Both the position numbers and the translations under genes were made by a program. Below, piece after piece: positions 1-10,791 of a stretch of DNA of 64,000 nt; position 1 is the stretch's first letter; every line of letters starts with the position of its first letter. This DNA comes from Gongronella butleri (taxonomy: Eukaryota > Mucoromycota > Mucoromycetes > Mucorales > Cunninghamellaceae). The DNA lies in the NCBI GenBank assembly GCA_025201375.1, contig JAIWZP010000004.1, positions 744,001 through 808,000 of the forward strand. The letters run 5' to 3'. A model generated the notes under the pieces. It was not told where the DNA came from and searched no databases. It saw nothing but the letters and a program-made list of their open reading frames with translations.

Positions 1-2026
1 GCTATGATTTCCGTGGCCCCACTCATCCAATCGACCTAATACTATCAAGAGTTTATTAAAAGTCTAATTGAAAATGCCACAAACATGGAATTCTGACCGT
101 CCTCCTTATTTTTAAAGTCATTACGTAAAAACCAGAAGCCAGCCAGCCGAGCTGTCGACAATTTTGAAAATTTAGCAATTTTTCAACGATTTTCACAAAA
201 ATAAATCACAAACCATGGCTGTTGCGTCTCCCCTCCAATCCTTTTAGTGGTAGCATGTTTTTGCGTGCCTTTTTTTAACAAGCCGTTAAAATCATGAGAT
301 GACTGGGTCGTTGTGCAGATGAATCCAAGATATCGACATTTGCACAATTTGGCACTGTCTTGGTCAAATTTTTCTTTGATCGCAATGAAAAAACGTGCCT
401 TGTTCGAATTACACGGGCTCGGACGTCATTTCTGGATTCTTATCATAGTTCGCCCGATGCGTGACCATTGTACTTCACAGACGAACGCACAAATGACGTC
501 TACTGTATGTCCACTTGCCTTTGGTCTATTTTGCCATCGTTCCCATTTAAACGCAATGAACGCGCGTTTCGGGGCCATTTTACTGTACGACGTACGCTCG
601 TGAAAGCCGTTCAAACATTTCAAAAATTTTCAACCTCAATGCTCTCGGCAACGAGTTCGACAGCACGTGGCGCTTTTAACGTGTCAAAAGCACCTGATGA
701 ATCTATATCGTATGAGACCAGTTTCACCGATGGAGGACTAAAACTCGCAGAGAAAATCCACTTTTCCATTAAAATCTTCGATCGCGAATTGCTCGAGCAC
801 AACGGTCTAATAAACCTGTGATTTTTATTCAGTTTTACTAACAAAAGGGGTGCAAAGCACCTAATGGGATGACTTGCGACGCGCTAACTTGGGTTTTAAC
901 TTTTTGCATCGGTTATTTCACCAGCCTGCTGCAGCCCACTCAGCGCACAAAAATGTGTACAGTAAAATAAAAAATAAAAATACTACAGTACAAAAATATT
1001 TCCATGCAATTTACACACCTTAATTTGGAAGGCCAAACCTTAAATTTATGCAAAAAAAATCTTGACCAAAGTAGGCAATTTTCTCAGTCGTTCGCCGTTC
1101 ATGGGTCAATCTTTGGGCTCTTTTCTAAGGTGGGGCGACCCGCCATGATGTCCGCCAATAGCAAATTGTCGAAGTTACCTGTTTTGGATGCATTGATCAC
1201 TCGGAGTTCGAAATTTCCCAAATTTGGCATTTTCTGAGATTGAAATGTGTGACCCCTGAGTGACCCCGAGTGACCCCTGAATTTTTCAAAAGTGGTCGTA
1301 GCGCTTTCGGGGTTTAAGCTTTTTTGTTGCAAATTTTGCGCTTAATTCGATGCAGCTGCTTTTGAGCGGAGTCGACCATGCAGATGGCGAGATGAATGCA
1401 AAATAGTACAAATAGGAGGGTTTTGGCATTTCCGAGTGCAAAAAAAATCGGGCGGGTTCGTGCGTTGTTTGATGATGAATGAACAACAACACTGCTGCTG
1501 GCGGCTACCGTTATACGGTACTGTAATACTGTATGTTGCTCTGTATGATAGTTTGCGACCCGCCAGACGCATATACAGTACTTTACAGTAATACGGTAAC
1601 AGTACAGTACAGTACAGTATTTCGTTCGTTGTTGGCGGGCGAGCAGGCTGTACTGTAAAATAATTCTGAAGGCACAGCAGGCTGGTGGTGGTGCTGTAGT
1701 ACATCCCAGTCATCATGCTCTCGACGCGCCAGGCCTACCATCCATGCATTTTCTCGCGCAAAAATGCCGTCAATGCCACTCTATCTGCACAAAACGATGC
1801 ACAAGAAGCAAGGAACGAACACCAAGCAACGACGACAACAACGCGCGCGTCCCAGGGTGCTTCGTGGTCCTTTGCGGCGTCGTGTTGGGACACACACTTT
1901 TATCAACTTTCGTCGCGCGCAAATACGCTGAATGACATACAGTACTGTAGAAAAAAATAAAAACCGGAGGTCTCCAGCGGCTCCCATTTTTCTGCAGTGC
2001 CAGCCGTAAAATTTATCACTTTACAG
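1..2026. other. Repeat-rich region without a recognisable gene
   Basis: No open frame here resembles a known protein, and the short ones overlap on both strands without intron signals. The segment from about 750 to 1705 is one copy of a dispersed repeat whose second copy lies at about 32443-33317. From 1500 to 1700 the sequence is full of TACTGTA/TACAGTA motifs, and these continue right up to the Tc1 element at 2029. I see nothing definable in positions 1-750. Confidence 0.6.
750..1705 (+). repeat. Dispersed repeat A, copy 1
   Basis: This segment aligns in the same orientation with about 32443-33317. Shared blocks include GCAAAGCA(C/T)CTAATGG, GGGTTTTAA..TTTTTGCATC, GATCACTCGGAGTTCGAA, TGTGACCCCTGAGTGACCCC, GCAAAATAGTACAAATA and GGCACAGCAGGC. 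The copies differ by scattered substitutions and small indels, so they are old. I see no long open frame common to both copies. A TACAGTA-rich block follows or interrupts each copy. It is probably a decayed transposable element or a segmental duplicate. Confidence 0.75.
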
Positions 2027-2028
2027 TA

Positions 2029-3362
2029 CAGTGACCGGACAAAAAAAATGTCCGCCCTGACTTTTTTTGGGCACCGCAGCCATTTTGACCAATTTATAAA
2101 ATTGCCCGCCAGGCGCCGCCCAATGCCCCTTTCTTTTTTTTTTTTGTGAAAACATGGCTCTATCGACCACGCAGAAGGCTCAACTCGTCGCACTTCGCTA
2201 CCACGGTTGTACTACTGCTCAATTAGCAGCTCAATTCAGCGTGTCCGAGCGATCTGTCAGAAGAATGGTGAAAGAATACGCAGATCGCGGCTACTACGGT
2301 CGCAAGGAAGGCTCAGGGCGCCCGCAAAAGCTTGCAGACGTGGACCTACGACGCTTGCGACGCCTTGTACTCAACGAACGACGCGCGACGCTTGACCAGA
2401 TTCGCGACATGTCTGACATGAGTGTGTCGAGTCGTACCATTCGACGTCGTCTGCATGAAATGGGCATACACTCACGTATTGCCAAGAGGAAGCCCTTTGT
2501 TTCGACTGCACAGGCCGCAAAACGACTTGCTTTTGCTAGGAAACACGCAACGTGGACGGTGGACAAGTGGAAAAAAGTGCTGTTTACCGATGAGTCCTCG
2601 TTCGAAATCGGCAAGAACTCTCGTCGCATCCGTGCCTGGCGCACAGCTGCCGAAGCAGACCATCCGGACACCCTCGCCCCCACGTTTAAGAGCGGACGTA
2701 CGTCGCAAATGGTGTGGGGAGGTATTCATCAGCACGGAAAAAAGACAGAGCTCGCGCTTTTCGAGAAGCACGGGCCCAATGACCGCAGCACAAGGTCGAC
2801 TGCGGAAGACTATGTGCGTGTCGTGTATGAGGGACCTTTGAAGAAGTTTTTTGGGCGCAAAAGGACCATCATACTCATGGAAGATGGTGCCATGATCCAC
2901 CGTGCAAATGTGTCCAAACAATGGATTGCGAAAAAGAAGATTAAGAAGATGGAATGGCCTGCGAGCTCGCCGGACCTCAATCCAATCGAAAATCTTTGGA
3001 AAAAGATGAAGGCGCGCGTTCAAGATCGATTTCACGAGGGAATGGAGTTGGAGGAGTTTCGAGAGGTTCTAAAGGAGGTGTGGAACGAGTTTGAGCCCAA
3101 AGACTGGAACAAGCTCATCGAGTCGATGCCCAGGAGGATGAAGGCAGTCATCATGAGCAAGGGCAAGCCCACCCGGTGGTGATCCCTCAATTACCCGCAG
3201 CAACTGCCCGTTTTTTTTATGACTTATGTTTTTATGATATTAAAGGACCAATGTATGAAATATGAGAGATCCAAATGCTATACTCGATGAAAAACGCATA
3301 AAAAATAAAAGACGCGTAAAAAAATTAAAGTTAGGACGGACATTTTTTTTGTCCTGTCACTG
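2029..3362 (+). mobile_element. Tc1/mariner-family DNA transposon, apparently intact
   Basis: The 1,334-bp element has terminal inverted repeats of about 33 bp beginning CAGTGAC; the right end read in reverse differs from the left by about three bases (CAGTGACCGGAC versus CAGTGACAGGAC). Both ends are flanked by TA (2027-2028 and 3363-3364), the target duplicated by this superfamily. Between the ends lies one uninterrupted transposase frame (2154-3182). The size, ends and TA flanks are those of a complete Tc1-like element. The small end mismatch and the open frame suggest a fairly recent, possibly still functional copy. It sits in TACAGTA-rich DNA just beyond dispersed repeat A. Confidence 0.93.
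2154..3182 (+). CDS. Tc1-like transposase (DD34E)
   Basis: This 342-residue intronless protein would cut and paste the element it lies in. Residues 1-110 contain two helix-turn-helix-like segments (QFSVSERSVRRMVKEY and MSVSSRTIRRRLHEMG) typical of the paired-like DNA-binding part. The catalytic triad is visible: D146 in FTDESSF, D244 in MEDGAMIHRA and E279 in SPDLNPIENLW. There are 34 residues between D244 and E279, giving the DD34E spacing of Tc1-type enzymes. The GRPQ tract near residue 55 fits the usual hinge motif between the two DNA-binding parts. Length is normal for the family (about 340) and there is no internal stop or frameshift. The start at 2154 is the first ATG after the left inverted repeat. 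Unlike its neighbours it has no intron, as expected for a transposon gene. Confidence 0.93.
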   Translation: MALSTTQKAQLVALRYHGCTTAQLAAQFSVSERSVRRMVKEYADRGYYGRKEGSGRPQKLADVDLRRLRRLVLNERRATLDQIRDMSDMSVSSRTIRRRLHEMGIHSRIAKRKPFVSTAQAAKRLAFARKHATWTVDKWKKVLFTDESSFEIGKNSRRIRAWRTAAEADHPDTLAPTFKSGRTSQMVWGGIHQHGKKTELALFEKHGPNDRSTRSTAEDYVRVVYEGPLKKFFGRKRTIILMEDGAMIHRANVSKQWIAKKKIKKMEWPASSPDLNPIENLWKKMKARVQDRFHEGMELEEFREVLKEVWNEFEPKDWNKLIESMPRRMKAVIMSKGKPTRW

Positions 3363-3479
3363 TACTGTACTGTACAGTACTGTACAGTTGTACTGTAATC
3401 TCTCTGTACAGTATTATTGATCAATAAATAAACTAGGATCGAAAAAATCCCTCGCTCGTGGCCAACTCACCGACAACGT

Positions 3480-6020
3480 GAGGCGATATCGCCAAACCAC
3501 AAGCGCCTTTACCACATTTGACCACCGATTCATTTGAGGTGCCTCATCACAGCATGCGGAGGAGGTGCTCAGCTAGGGATGTTATTAAATCGAGAATCTC
3601 GCTCGAAAATCTCGAGGGTTCGAGACGAGATCGAGACGATCGAGACGACCTGAATCTCGCTCGTCTCGATCGACAAGAAAGTAAAATCTCGCTCGTCTCG
3701 CTCGAATCTCGAACAAAAAAAAATTAGGTTAGGTGTAATGTTTCATCATCTTGTATTTTAGATTAGTGGTGTGGTGCAATGGGGCCTAGCTAGGATTTTC
3801 TGTTCATAAATCGAGAATTGGGCAGCTGCATTTTTGACTTTAATCTCTTGCTGAGCGCCCAGTAGTAATGCACTGAGATGAACTAACGCAATGCCCCTGG
3901 ATGTAAAATTTGATTTGGAATCGAATGGTGTTACTTTCGAGCCTTGCTCGTGCCTACCTAAGATTTTGCGCAATAAAGTATGAATTGGTCACCCCAATTA
4001 AAGCCCGCCCAGAGCCATTTTTCGCCCCTTTTTTTTTTGCTGTTCGTCTTTTTTTTTCGTGCATCTGATCGTGTACAGGGAAAAACGGCACATTGCCACA
4101 CAAAAAAAAAAAAGAAAAAAAGGGCGAGAGAGAGAAAGGCTATAAGTAAAAGTGGGTCTTTACAGAACGCTGTCAGTCTACCAATGGCGCCGATTCTCGT
4201 CTCAAGTGAGAAGTTTCAAGCCTGAGCACTAAAAAAACAGAGAATTCAATTAAAACAAATGCTCTCATTCTCCTCTGTCAAGCAGCGTTTCTCCTTTTCA
4301 TCTCCATTCTACAGTTGTACCTTGTACAGCATGCACATGCACGATCAGATGCACGAAAAAAAAAGACGAACAGCAAAAAAAAAGGGGCGAAAAATGGCTC
4401 TGGGCGGGCTTTAATTGGGGTGACCAATTCATACTTTATTGCGCAAAATCTTAGGTAGGCCCTTGCTCGTTTAATAAAAAAAACACCTGATAATCGCACT
4501 TTTACCGCCGCCAAAGGCCAAAATCGCGTAAAATCGCGTAAAGTGCGATTATCTCGAAATTTTATTAAGTTAACGGACACCGTGTGAGAACTTTATTCGA
4601 TTCTAAATCAAATTTTACATCTGGTTACGTGAACAGAATTACGAATTGAGCGATTTTTGAAGCACTTGTATTAGAGCAAACTTCAAAGACAGGGCGAAAT
4701 CGGCGCAAATCGCTTAAGTGCTCCAAATCCAGCAACCTGACATGCATTTCAGACTTCACCATGCGATTTAGAATCATCAATTACAGTACCCCTAGAACGT
4801 CTGTCAAAGCATCGCAAATGCAAAGCCAAGTGCATTCAAAGTGCCAATTCGATTGCCCAATTCTCGATTTATCAACAGAAAATCCTATCTAGGCGTGCAA
4901 TGGGAAAAAGCTTTGTCTTGGCACTCAGGATGTGAAAGGTTCAACTCTTGTCTTTGTGTCGACTTTTTTGGGTGGATTTTTTCACCCCACCAGACAAAGT
5001 TTTGAAGAAAAATGCTCGAGTTTTGTCATGTGACATTCTCGAATCTCGCTCGAATCTCGCTCGATCTCGACTAGGAGAATCTCGATCGAGATCGAGATGA
5101 CCCAAAATTTTGTCGAGACGAGACGAGACAAGGTGAATCTCGTCTCGCTCGCTCGAATTAACAACCCTATCTAACAGCATTTACGCCTATGATATGAAAC
5201 TGGCGCTTTCTCAGAAACTCGTTCATATGGTCCCAAATTTGGATCAGTTGATGGTAGACTCATTTCTTCAACGTTGTCAAGTTTTTTCGCGAATCGGATC
5301 ACTCAGTCGCGAGAAAGATCGAGATTCGTGTTTGCTAGTGAAAACCCAACGCAAAACAATATTTTAGGCATTTCTCTCGATGAGGCTGATCATCTAGCTC
5401 CAAATTTAGGTCAATGGATACTTGACTCGAAAATCCAACAATGTCAAGTTTTTTTTCCCAAATCGGATCACTCAGTCCTGAGAAAATGCATTTTTCATAA
5501 AATCAGGGCCGTACCGGAATCAAAACGACCCCTCAAGGGTAACTCGCCGAAAACTTGAAGCGCTATTCCCAAACCACAAGCGCTTTTACCGCGTTTGACC
5601 GCTGATTCATTTGAGGTAACTTACGCGTCGGTGCGCTCAGCCGTTGTCGCTGTACGAGACAAAATACTGCTGATCTTACCCCCTTTACGCCTACGTATGA
5701 AACTGGCACTTTCTCAGAAACTCGCTCATCTGGTACCAAATTTGGACCAGTTGATGGTAGACCCAGTTCTTCATTGTTGTTAAATTTTTTCGCGAATCGG
5801 ATCACTCTGTCGCGAGCAAGCTCGAGATTCGTGTTTGCTAGTGAAAACCAGCGCCAAATAATATTTTACGCGTTCCTCCCGATGAGCTTGAGTGCTTGAC
5901 CATCTGGCGCCAAATTTAGACCAGTGGATACTCGAATCAAACCTTCGATTATTCCATTTTTTTTTCGCAAATCGGATCACTCGGCCCTGAGAAATCTCGA
6001 GATTCGTGTTTGCTAGTACG
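3480..6020 (+). repeat. Two-unit tandem repeat (repeat C), first unit interrupted
   Basis: Unit 1 consists of 3480-3573 plus about 5180-5550 and is split by the fold-back element. Unit 2 is about 5560-6020. Both contain AAACCACAAGCGC, GATTCATTTGAGGT, GAAACTGGC(G/A)CTTTCTCAG, TTTTTTCGCGAATCGGATCA and GAGATTCGTGTTTGCTAGT. Fragments of the same family occur near 29596-29735 and 60248-60310. No shared open frame is visible. Confidence 0.75.
3574..5169. mobile_element. Fold-back (long inverted repeat) element with hAT-like ends
   Basis: The two ends are inverted copies: TAGGGATGTTATTAAATCGAG-like at the left and, read in reverse, TAGGGTTGTTAATTCGAG at the right. The palindrome continues inward in matched blocks: 3574-3725 with 5036-5169 (TCGAGA/TCTCGCTCGA repeats), 3775-3830 with 4847-4905, 3895-3925 with 4595-4625, and 3948-4078 with 4338-4459. 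A loop of about 260 bp lies between. No transposase is encoded, so it is non-autonomous. Ends starting TAGGG resemble the hAT superfamily, but I find no clean 8-bp target duplication, so the family assignment is an inference. Confidence 0.7.
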
Positions 6021-7180
6021 CGTTTTTCGTGTTTCGGGATGAACTACAGTAATGCTTGGATCAGGGGGGAGCAAGAGCCACTACGACTTTGATATTTCGG
6101 GGGCGTGTATGTTCAAGAAAAGCGGGTAGACGTCAACGAAAGGGTTGTAGTGAAATCCCCCCAAAAAAGCCGATTTTCAGCAATGCAATGTTGAACACTG
6201 CGATGCATGAGTGGATGGCCTGGAAAACTGGTTGATTAGGCCAATTCGTGGCGTCTTTTTTTCAGTACAGTATCCGTCTGCTGAAAGCAGCGAAGGGACA
6301 GACGATAGCGTGTTTTTTTCAGTGCAGAGGTTTTGAGAGAATTTGTCCAGTGACAAAGGGATGAAAAGCCGAAAATCTGGGCATCTCGAAAGTGACATTT
6401 CTTTCTCGGCATCCTTGCAGCCTAGAAGAAAGCGGCAAAAATGGTCGCCAATGGTGCACTTTTTACCGAGTAGCAAACGCGGCCACGCGAGGAAAAAGCC
6501 GTTTGCGGCCAACAATTTGTGCTGCGGGCTAAGCAGAGGTCAGAGCGCCAATGAGAAGTCTTGGCCCCTGATGATGTCATGCCCAGACAGGCACGGTCGC
6601 ACATGGGCTGCAACGGGGCCAATGACGCATCCAAATCAGGGGCCGGACTTGGCTTTCTTGCTTGGTTTCTTTCTTCGTCCACTTCCGCGGCCGCCACAAT
6701 GAATGAGGCTCGCCGCCACAAGAGACGGCAAAGCGTTCATGTTTGCCTGGATGTGAAAAATACACGACACCGAGACGTGTGCAGAAATGACCACCGGTCG
6801 GCCAACTCTAAACCCAACAAGATTTCGCACAACGACGTCTTGGAAATCTGCGAAACGGCCAAAAGCGCGGAGCCAAGCGCGGCCAAAAGAAAAAAAAAAA
6901 CCTTTGGGCATTGAGAAGGATGAGTAAGTTGCCAAAGCAACACGTCAAATCAAAAAGACGCTGTACAGATCATCGTTTTTCTCCTGAATGTTCCATGCTG
7001 AAACGCATTGCGTTTTTTTACGAGCAGCCTGCGTTCTATTTTTATTTTTTTTTTTCCTTGTGCACGGAATTGAGCGAGGTCTTGGCAGGGAAACAAGCGG
7101 ATGGCACGGGTGTCACCTGAATCATGGCCAATCAGGACGCACCCCGGCACATTTTGAAAATCCGGCATGAAATCGAAGAT

Positions 7181-7188
7181 TATAAAAG
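7181..7188 (+). promoter_or_regulatory. TATA box of the WWM1-like gene
   Basis: TATAAAAG begins 93 bp before the ATG at 7274 and is followed by a T-rich leader. BIM1-like, Ctr-b and the aminotransferase gene have TATA-like boxes at a similar distance. Confidence 0.65.
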
Positions 7189-7273
7189 GACGCTAGTGCC
7201 ACGCTTGTTTCTTTCTTTTTTTTTTTTTTTTTTCATTCAATCTTATCTCTCTTACTCTCACATATACACACAA

Positions 7274-7855
7274 ATGGGTCTGTTTTCCAAGTCCAGCAAG
7301 TCATCCAGTCGACCTTCCAGCGTGACGCCAAGCTCGCCCCCTCCTGCCTACTCGCAATCGTCCAATGCAGCTGCGCCTGCTGCTGGCAAGGCATCGTATG
7401 CCCCTCCCCCTCCCCAGAATGCACGCAATGTCAACCCGGACTCGCGCCCATTGCCGCAAGGCTGGATTTCGCAATTCGACGCCAATTCCAACCGCTGGTT
7501 CTACGTGTACACGCCGACGGCCGCTACGCAATGGGACCATCCTTCTGACCGCGGCATTGGCGGCGGTTATGCACCGCCTCCCCAACAGCAATATTACCAG
7601 CAGCAGCCGTACCAGCAGCAGCCTTATGGCTATGGTCAGCAACCCTATTATCCTCAAACGCAATACGTCCAGCAGCAACCTCAAAAGCAAGGTGGCCGCT
7701 TTGGCGGCGGCGCAGGCCTGGCAATGGGCGCGGGTGCCGGTCTTCTTGGCGGTCTGTTGATTGCCGATGCCTTTGACCACAACGACACTATCGTCGAGAA
7801 CAATTACTATGGCGATGGCGGCGGTTTTGATGGCGGCTTTGACGGCGGCTTTTAA
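7274..7855 (+). CDS. WWM1: WW-domain protein, Wwm1-like (metacaspase-interacting family)
   Basis: This single-exon gene encodes 193 residues. A WW domain lies at about residues 59-91 (LPQGWISQFD..NRWFYVY..TQWDHP; W64 and W87). A PPAY motif at 23-26 could bind WW domains. A Q/Y/P-rich middle is followed by a glycine-zipper-like segment, and the tail reads TIVENNYYGDGGGFDGGFDGGF-like. That order (WW, QPY-rich, Gly zipper, VENNYYGD, GGFDGGF) is the layout of yeast Wwm1, which binds the metacaspase Mca1. Here the WW domain sits after about 58 extra N-terminal residues. I chose the ATG at 7274 because a TATA box and a T-rich leader precede it; an in-frame upstream ATG at 7124 lies before the TATA box. 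An AATAAA lies at 7941-7946. The metacaspase link is inferred from the family. Confidence 0.85.
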   Translation: MGLFSKSSKSSSRPSSVTPSSPPPAYSQSSNAAAPAAGKASYAPPPPQNARNVNPDSRPLPQGWISQFDANSNRWFYVYTPTAATQWDHPSDRGIGGGYAPPPQQQYYQQQPYQQQPYGYGQQPYYPQTQYVQQQPQKQGGRFGGGAGLAMGAGAGLLGGLLIADAFDHNDTIVENNYYGDGGGFDGGFDGGF

Positions 7856-8106
7856 TTCGTCCCATCATGATGCCCTTCCCTCCCCCCCTCCACTCACCCT
7901 GTAGCATAAAATATACCTTTATCCAACACATTTGAGCAATAATAAAGCCCCCTTGTACACATTTGTAAAGAATAAAAAAAAAAGCAAACGAAAAAGACCC
8001 AAAGTCGACCCATGTGACCCTGTTGTGCACGAGATCTCGCTCGTTTTGGCACGCGCTGCAATCATGCTTGTAAAAAAAAAGTTTTTTTAATTTCTATCAA
8101 GGAATT

Positions 8107-9362
8107 CTATGGGGATGAAGGTGGGATCCATTTCAAAACCTGCTCGTAGACCAAAAAGTTGAGCGAGTGAATGGGGAATGCACGGATGAGTGTGACAGAA
8201 AGGCCGCGATAGAGGCCTTTTGTGCCATTGCGTTGTAGAATGTCGCGCGCTGCTTGACGCGCAGATGAATATTTGGGTTGTGGCAGCATGATGTCCTTTT
8301 GCATGACGGATTTCACGAGATCCACGGGGAAAAGCAGCAGCCAGCTGGCCACGCCACACATGCCGCCCGAAAAAAAGTGAACAAGCGGACCCGTGCCCTT
8401 GCCGTCGCCGTGCTTGGAAAGCAGGCGCTTGGCGGTCTCGTAGCTACCAAAGTAGAAGGCGGTGCCTAGCGTATCACGTGCTGAGTGCAAGCCCAAGCTG
8501 TTCCACAGGCCCAACGGGCCCTTGCGCGCAACAATTTGCCGCACAGCGTGCCAACTCGACGATTCGCGCATCACCACGTCGCCATTGCCACTGCCACGTT
8601 GCAGCACCATCTCCAGCTGCCGCTGAATCTTCACAAGCTCTAGTGGGCAGCTGAAAAACGACACAAAGGCACCACTGCAGGCGCCACTCATCGTTGCCAG
8701 TGGAATCATCGTTGAGAGCGATTGTCCATCCAATGACGTGTGCGCGCGCAACACAGACTTGCTGTTCTCGTACACTGTGAATGAAATGGACTTGATGGCA
8801 CTCACCGTCACCAGTGGCGGGATCATGCCTGTGAAAAATTTTGACAAAAAAAAAAGCGATGTCAGACTAACCTGACCACTTTTTTTTTCTTTTTCTTTTT
8901 TGTGTCCTGATTGCCACTATTTTCTGCTCTCACCTCGGAAAAAGCCACGTGCGCCTTCCTCTCGATAGGTCACCTTGACGCAATCGATCATCGAGTCATA
9001 ATGGTGCGTTTGCATCCTTGTCTTGATCGAATCAAACTGAACAAAAAGAAGAATTGAGCGCCATTGGTCTCTCTTTTCTCTGTCTCTGACTCTCTCTCGA
9101 GAATTACAGGAAATCCAGAGAGCACGCTTGCTGTGGCAGCACTGGATGCAGCAATGACGGTCCTATTTGCTGGAAAAAAAGTTGAAATTCGTCAGTCTTT
9201 GTGCGTTCAGCGGGTTTCTGCAACCTACGTTGGAGGAGGCGTTGATATGTATCCTGTTGGGGGTACAGGTTGGCTAGCGAGTCGGTTCTACGAGAAAACA
9301 AGCAAGAAAATAAGCAAATTGGGCTCCAATTGGCCGTTTTACGAGTACCTAATATCTTCCAT
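8107..9362 (-). CDS. Mitochondrial carrier family protein (SLC25)
   Basis: Proposed exons (minus strand): 9349-9362, 9108-9162, 8934-9036 and 8107-8828, giving 297 residues, a normal carrier length. All three signature repeats are visible: PFDSIKTRMQ, PLELVKIQRQ and PVDLVKSVMQ, each followed by the usual G-x-x-G-containing loop (GFFRGM, GLWNSLG, GLYRGLS). Six membrane helices are therefore expected in the inner mitochondrial membrane. The first exon encodes only MEDI plus two bases. It was chosen because it restores the frame (MEDIRTVIAASSAATASVL) after a T-rich leader; that 5' exon is the least certain part. The repeats look closest to the carnitine/amino-acid-like branch, but the substrate cannot be read from the sequence. 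The gene is transcribed away from the ZCCHC8-like gene, sharing a gap of about 175 bp. Confidence 0.87.
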
Positions 9363-9537
9363 GGGCGGTCAAGGGCTATCGTACCATGGGGAAAGGAGAA
9401 AGGAGGGGGTATCGAAGTTGGCAGAAACAGAAAAGAAGAAAGAAGAATAAAAAGGGCCAGGGGCAATTTTGCTTTGAAAAACAAGCCAATTTTAAACTCC
9501 TTCTTTTTCGGTTGCTCTCTTTTTCCTTTTTTTCTTT

Positions 9538-10791
9538 ATGTCCGCCGAGCGAGCCAAAGTCGTGGCCACGCTGCACGCGGCGCTGACCGATCCAGTGGCC
9601 GTTGGCGGCGCCATCTTGCAGACGGTCGTTTCGCACGCCAAAGACGGGTTTGTCAGCGTGTCACTACTTCAGGGCCTTGTGCGCGACCTCAAGGGCGTGC
9701 CACTCGCGTATTTACACCACTGCCTCGCCCACCAGGACACTCGTAATTTGCTCGAGCACGACGACGTCACCGACAAGGTGCGCGTGCGCCCGTCGCGCGC
9801 AGAAATCGACCCTGACGCCCTTGTCAATGCCACAGAACCCACAGGTACCATTGTATTCGACAATGGCCATTTCTTCGCCGACTCGGACCACGCGCCGACC
9901 GCGCCAACCTATGATCAATGGCTCGGAAAGCCCTATGGCGCCGCAGTCGACGACGACATTGATCGAGAAGGGTAAAATAAAAAAATAAAAAAAATGAACC
10001 CAATTGCAACTCTTCCACTGGTTTTGACCCTCATCCTCTTCCCTTTTACGACGCGTAGGATGCCAACGTGTTGGAATTGCGATGCCGTGGGCCACACGCT
10101 GCTGCAATGCAAAAAGAAACGCGATGATGAGCGCATCAGGGCAAACCGCGCACGATTCCGCGAGCAGAATCATGACGATGACCCGAGATACTATGACACT
10201 GCCCACATTGACGTGTCATTGCTCGAGCCGGGCAGATTATCCTGGAATTTAATCAATGCACTGGAAATCACGGCTCATCAGCCTTACCCACCTTATTACG
10301 GACGCATGCGGGAAAATGGCTACCCACCGGGTTACTATGGCACCGCCCAGGATCAAGGTACGTACACGCGAACAAAAAGGGACACGAGATCATGACGCGC
10401 TAAAATCGGTGAAATCTGTCTTTTTTTTATTTTCATGCAGAGGTGATCATGCAATTGCTGCAGCAAACGCAGCCAGCGGACGACCTAAAGGTGTACGACG
10501 AACCTCCAGCGGATGAGCAAGACGGCAAAGCAAGCAGCAAGGACGATCATGCGGCTCAAGACCAAAACAATGCCAAATTCCACATGGTCTATTACCCCGG
10601 CCTGTTTGATCAAGCCCATCCGGTGCCGCAATTGATTCAATGGCAACACGACCACCAGGTACGTATGGTAGAGATTGAGAAACGCGCTTTTCAAGCCCGC
10701 CGGACGCCTGACACGCCGGATGACTGACACGACGCTTTTTTTTTCTTTTTTCTTTTTTTCTTTTTTCCTCTTTGAATAGCAGCCTCAGTGA
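9538..10791 (+). CDS. ZCCHC8: Zinc-knuckle/PSP-domain protein, ZCCHC8-like
   Basis: Exons: 9538-9971, 10059-10357, 10441-10658 and 10780-10791. After a 145-residue N-terminal part comes a CCHC zinc knuckle (CWNCDAVGHTLLQC, spacing 2-4-4). A PSP proline-rich domain follows (PGRLSWNLINAL..PPYYGRMRENGYPPGYYG). A single CCHC knuckle directly followed by a PSP domain is characteristic of ZCCHC8, the scaffold of the nuclear exosome-targeting (NEXT) complex that bridges Mtr4 and RBM7. Joining at GTAAAA/TAG gives EGMPTCWNC without a stop. The last intron (GTACGT to GAATAG) is optional: if retained, the protein ends 23 residues later at 10727. Much shorter than animal ZCCHC8, so parts outside the core are missing or diverged. 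A NEXT role is inferred. Confidence 0.8.

Larger units (their letters stand above)
3365..7180. other. Nested repeats, no host gene
   Basis: This stretch contains a fold-back element (3574-5169) lying inside the first unit of an older tandem repeat (about 3480-5550), followed by a second unit (about 5560-6020). From 6031 to 7180 I see no repeat partner and no convincing coding exon. Many short frames exist but none has splice sites or family motifs. Confidence 0.55.

Noticed and set aside
7274..7300. N-myristoylation of the Wwm1-like protein (starts MG).
   Set aside because: MGLFSK lacks the usual Ser/Thr at position 6, so the signal is weak.
9538..9972. Ending the ZCCHC8-like gene at the in-frame stop just after 9972.
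   Set aside because: A GTAAAA donor lies at the end of this frame, and splicing to 10059 joins it smoothly to the zinc knuckle and PSP domain.
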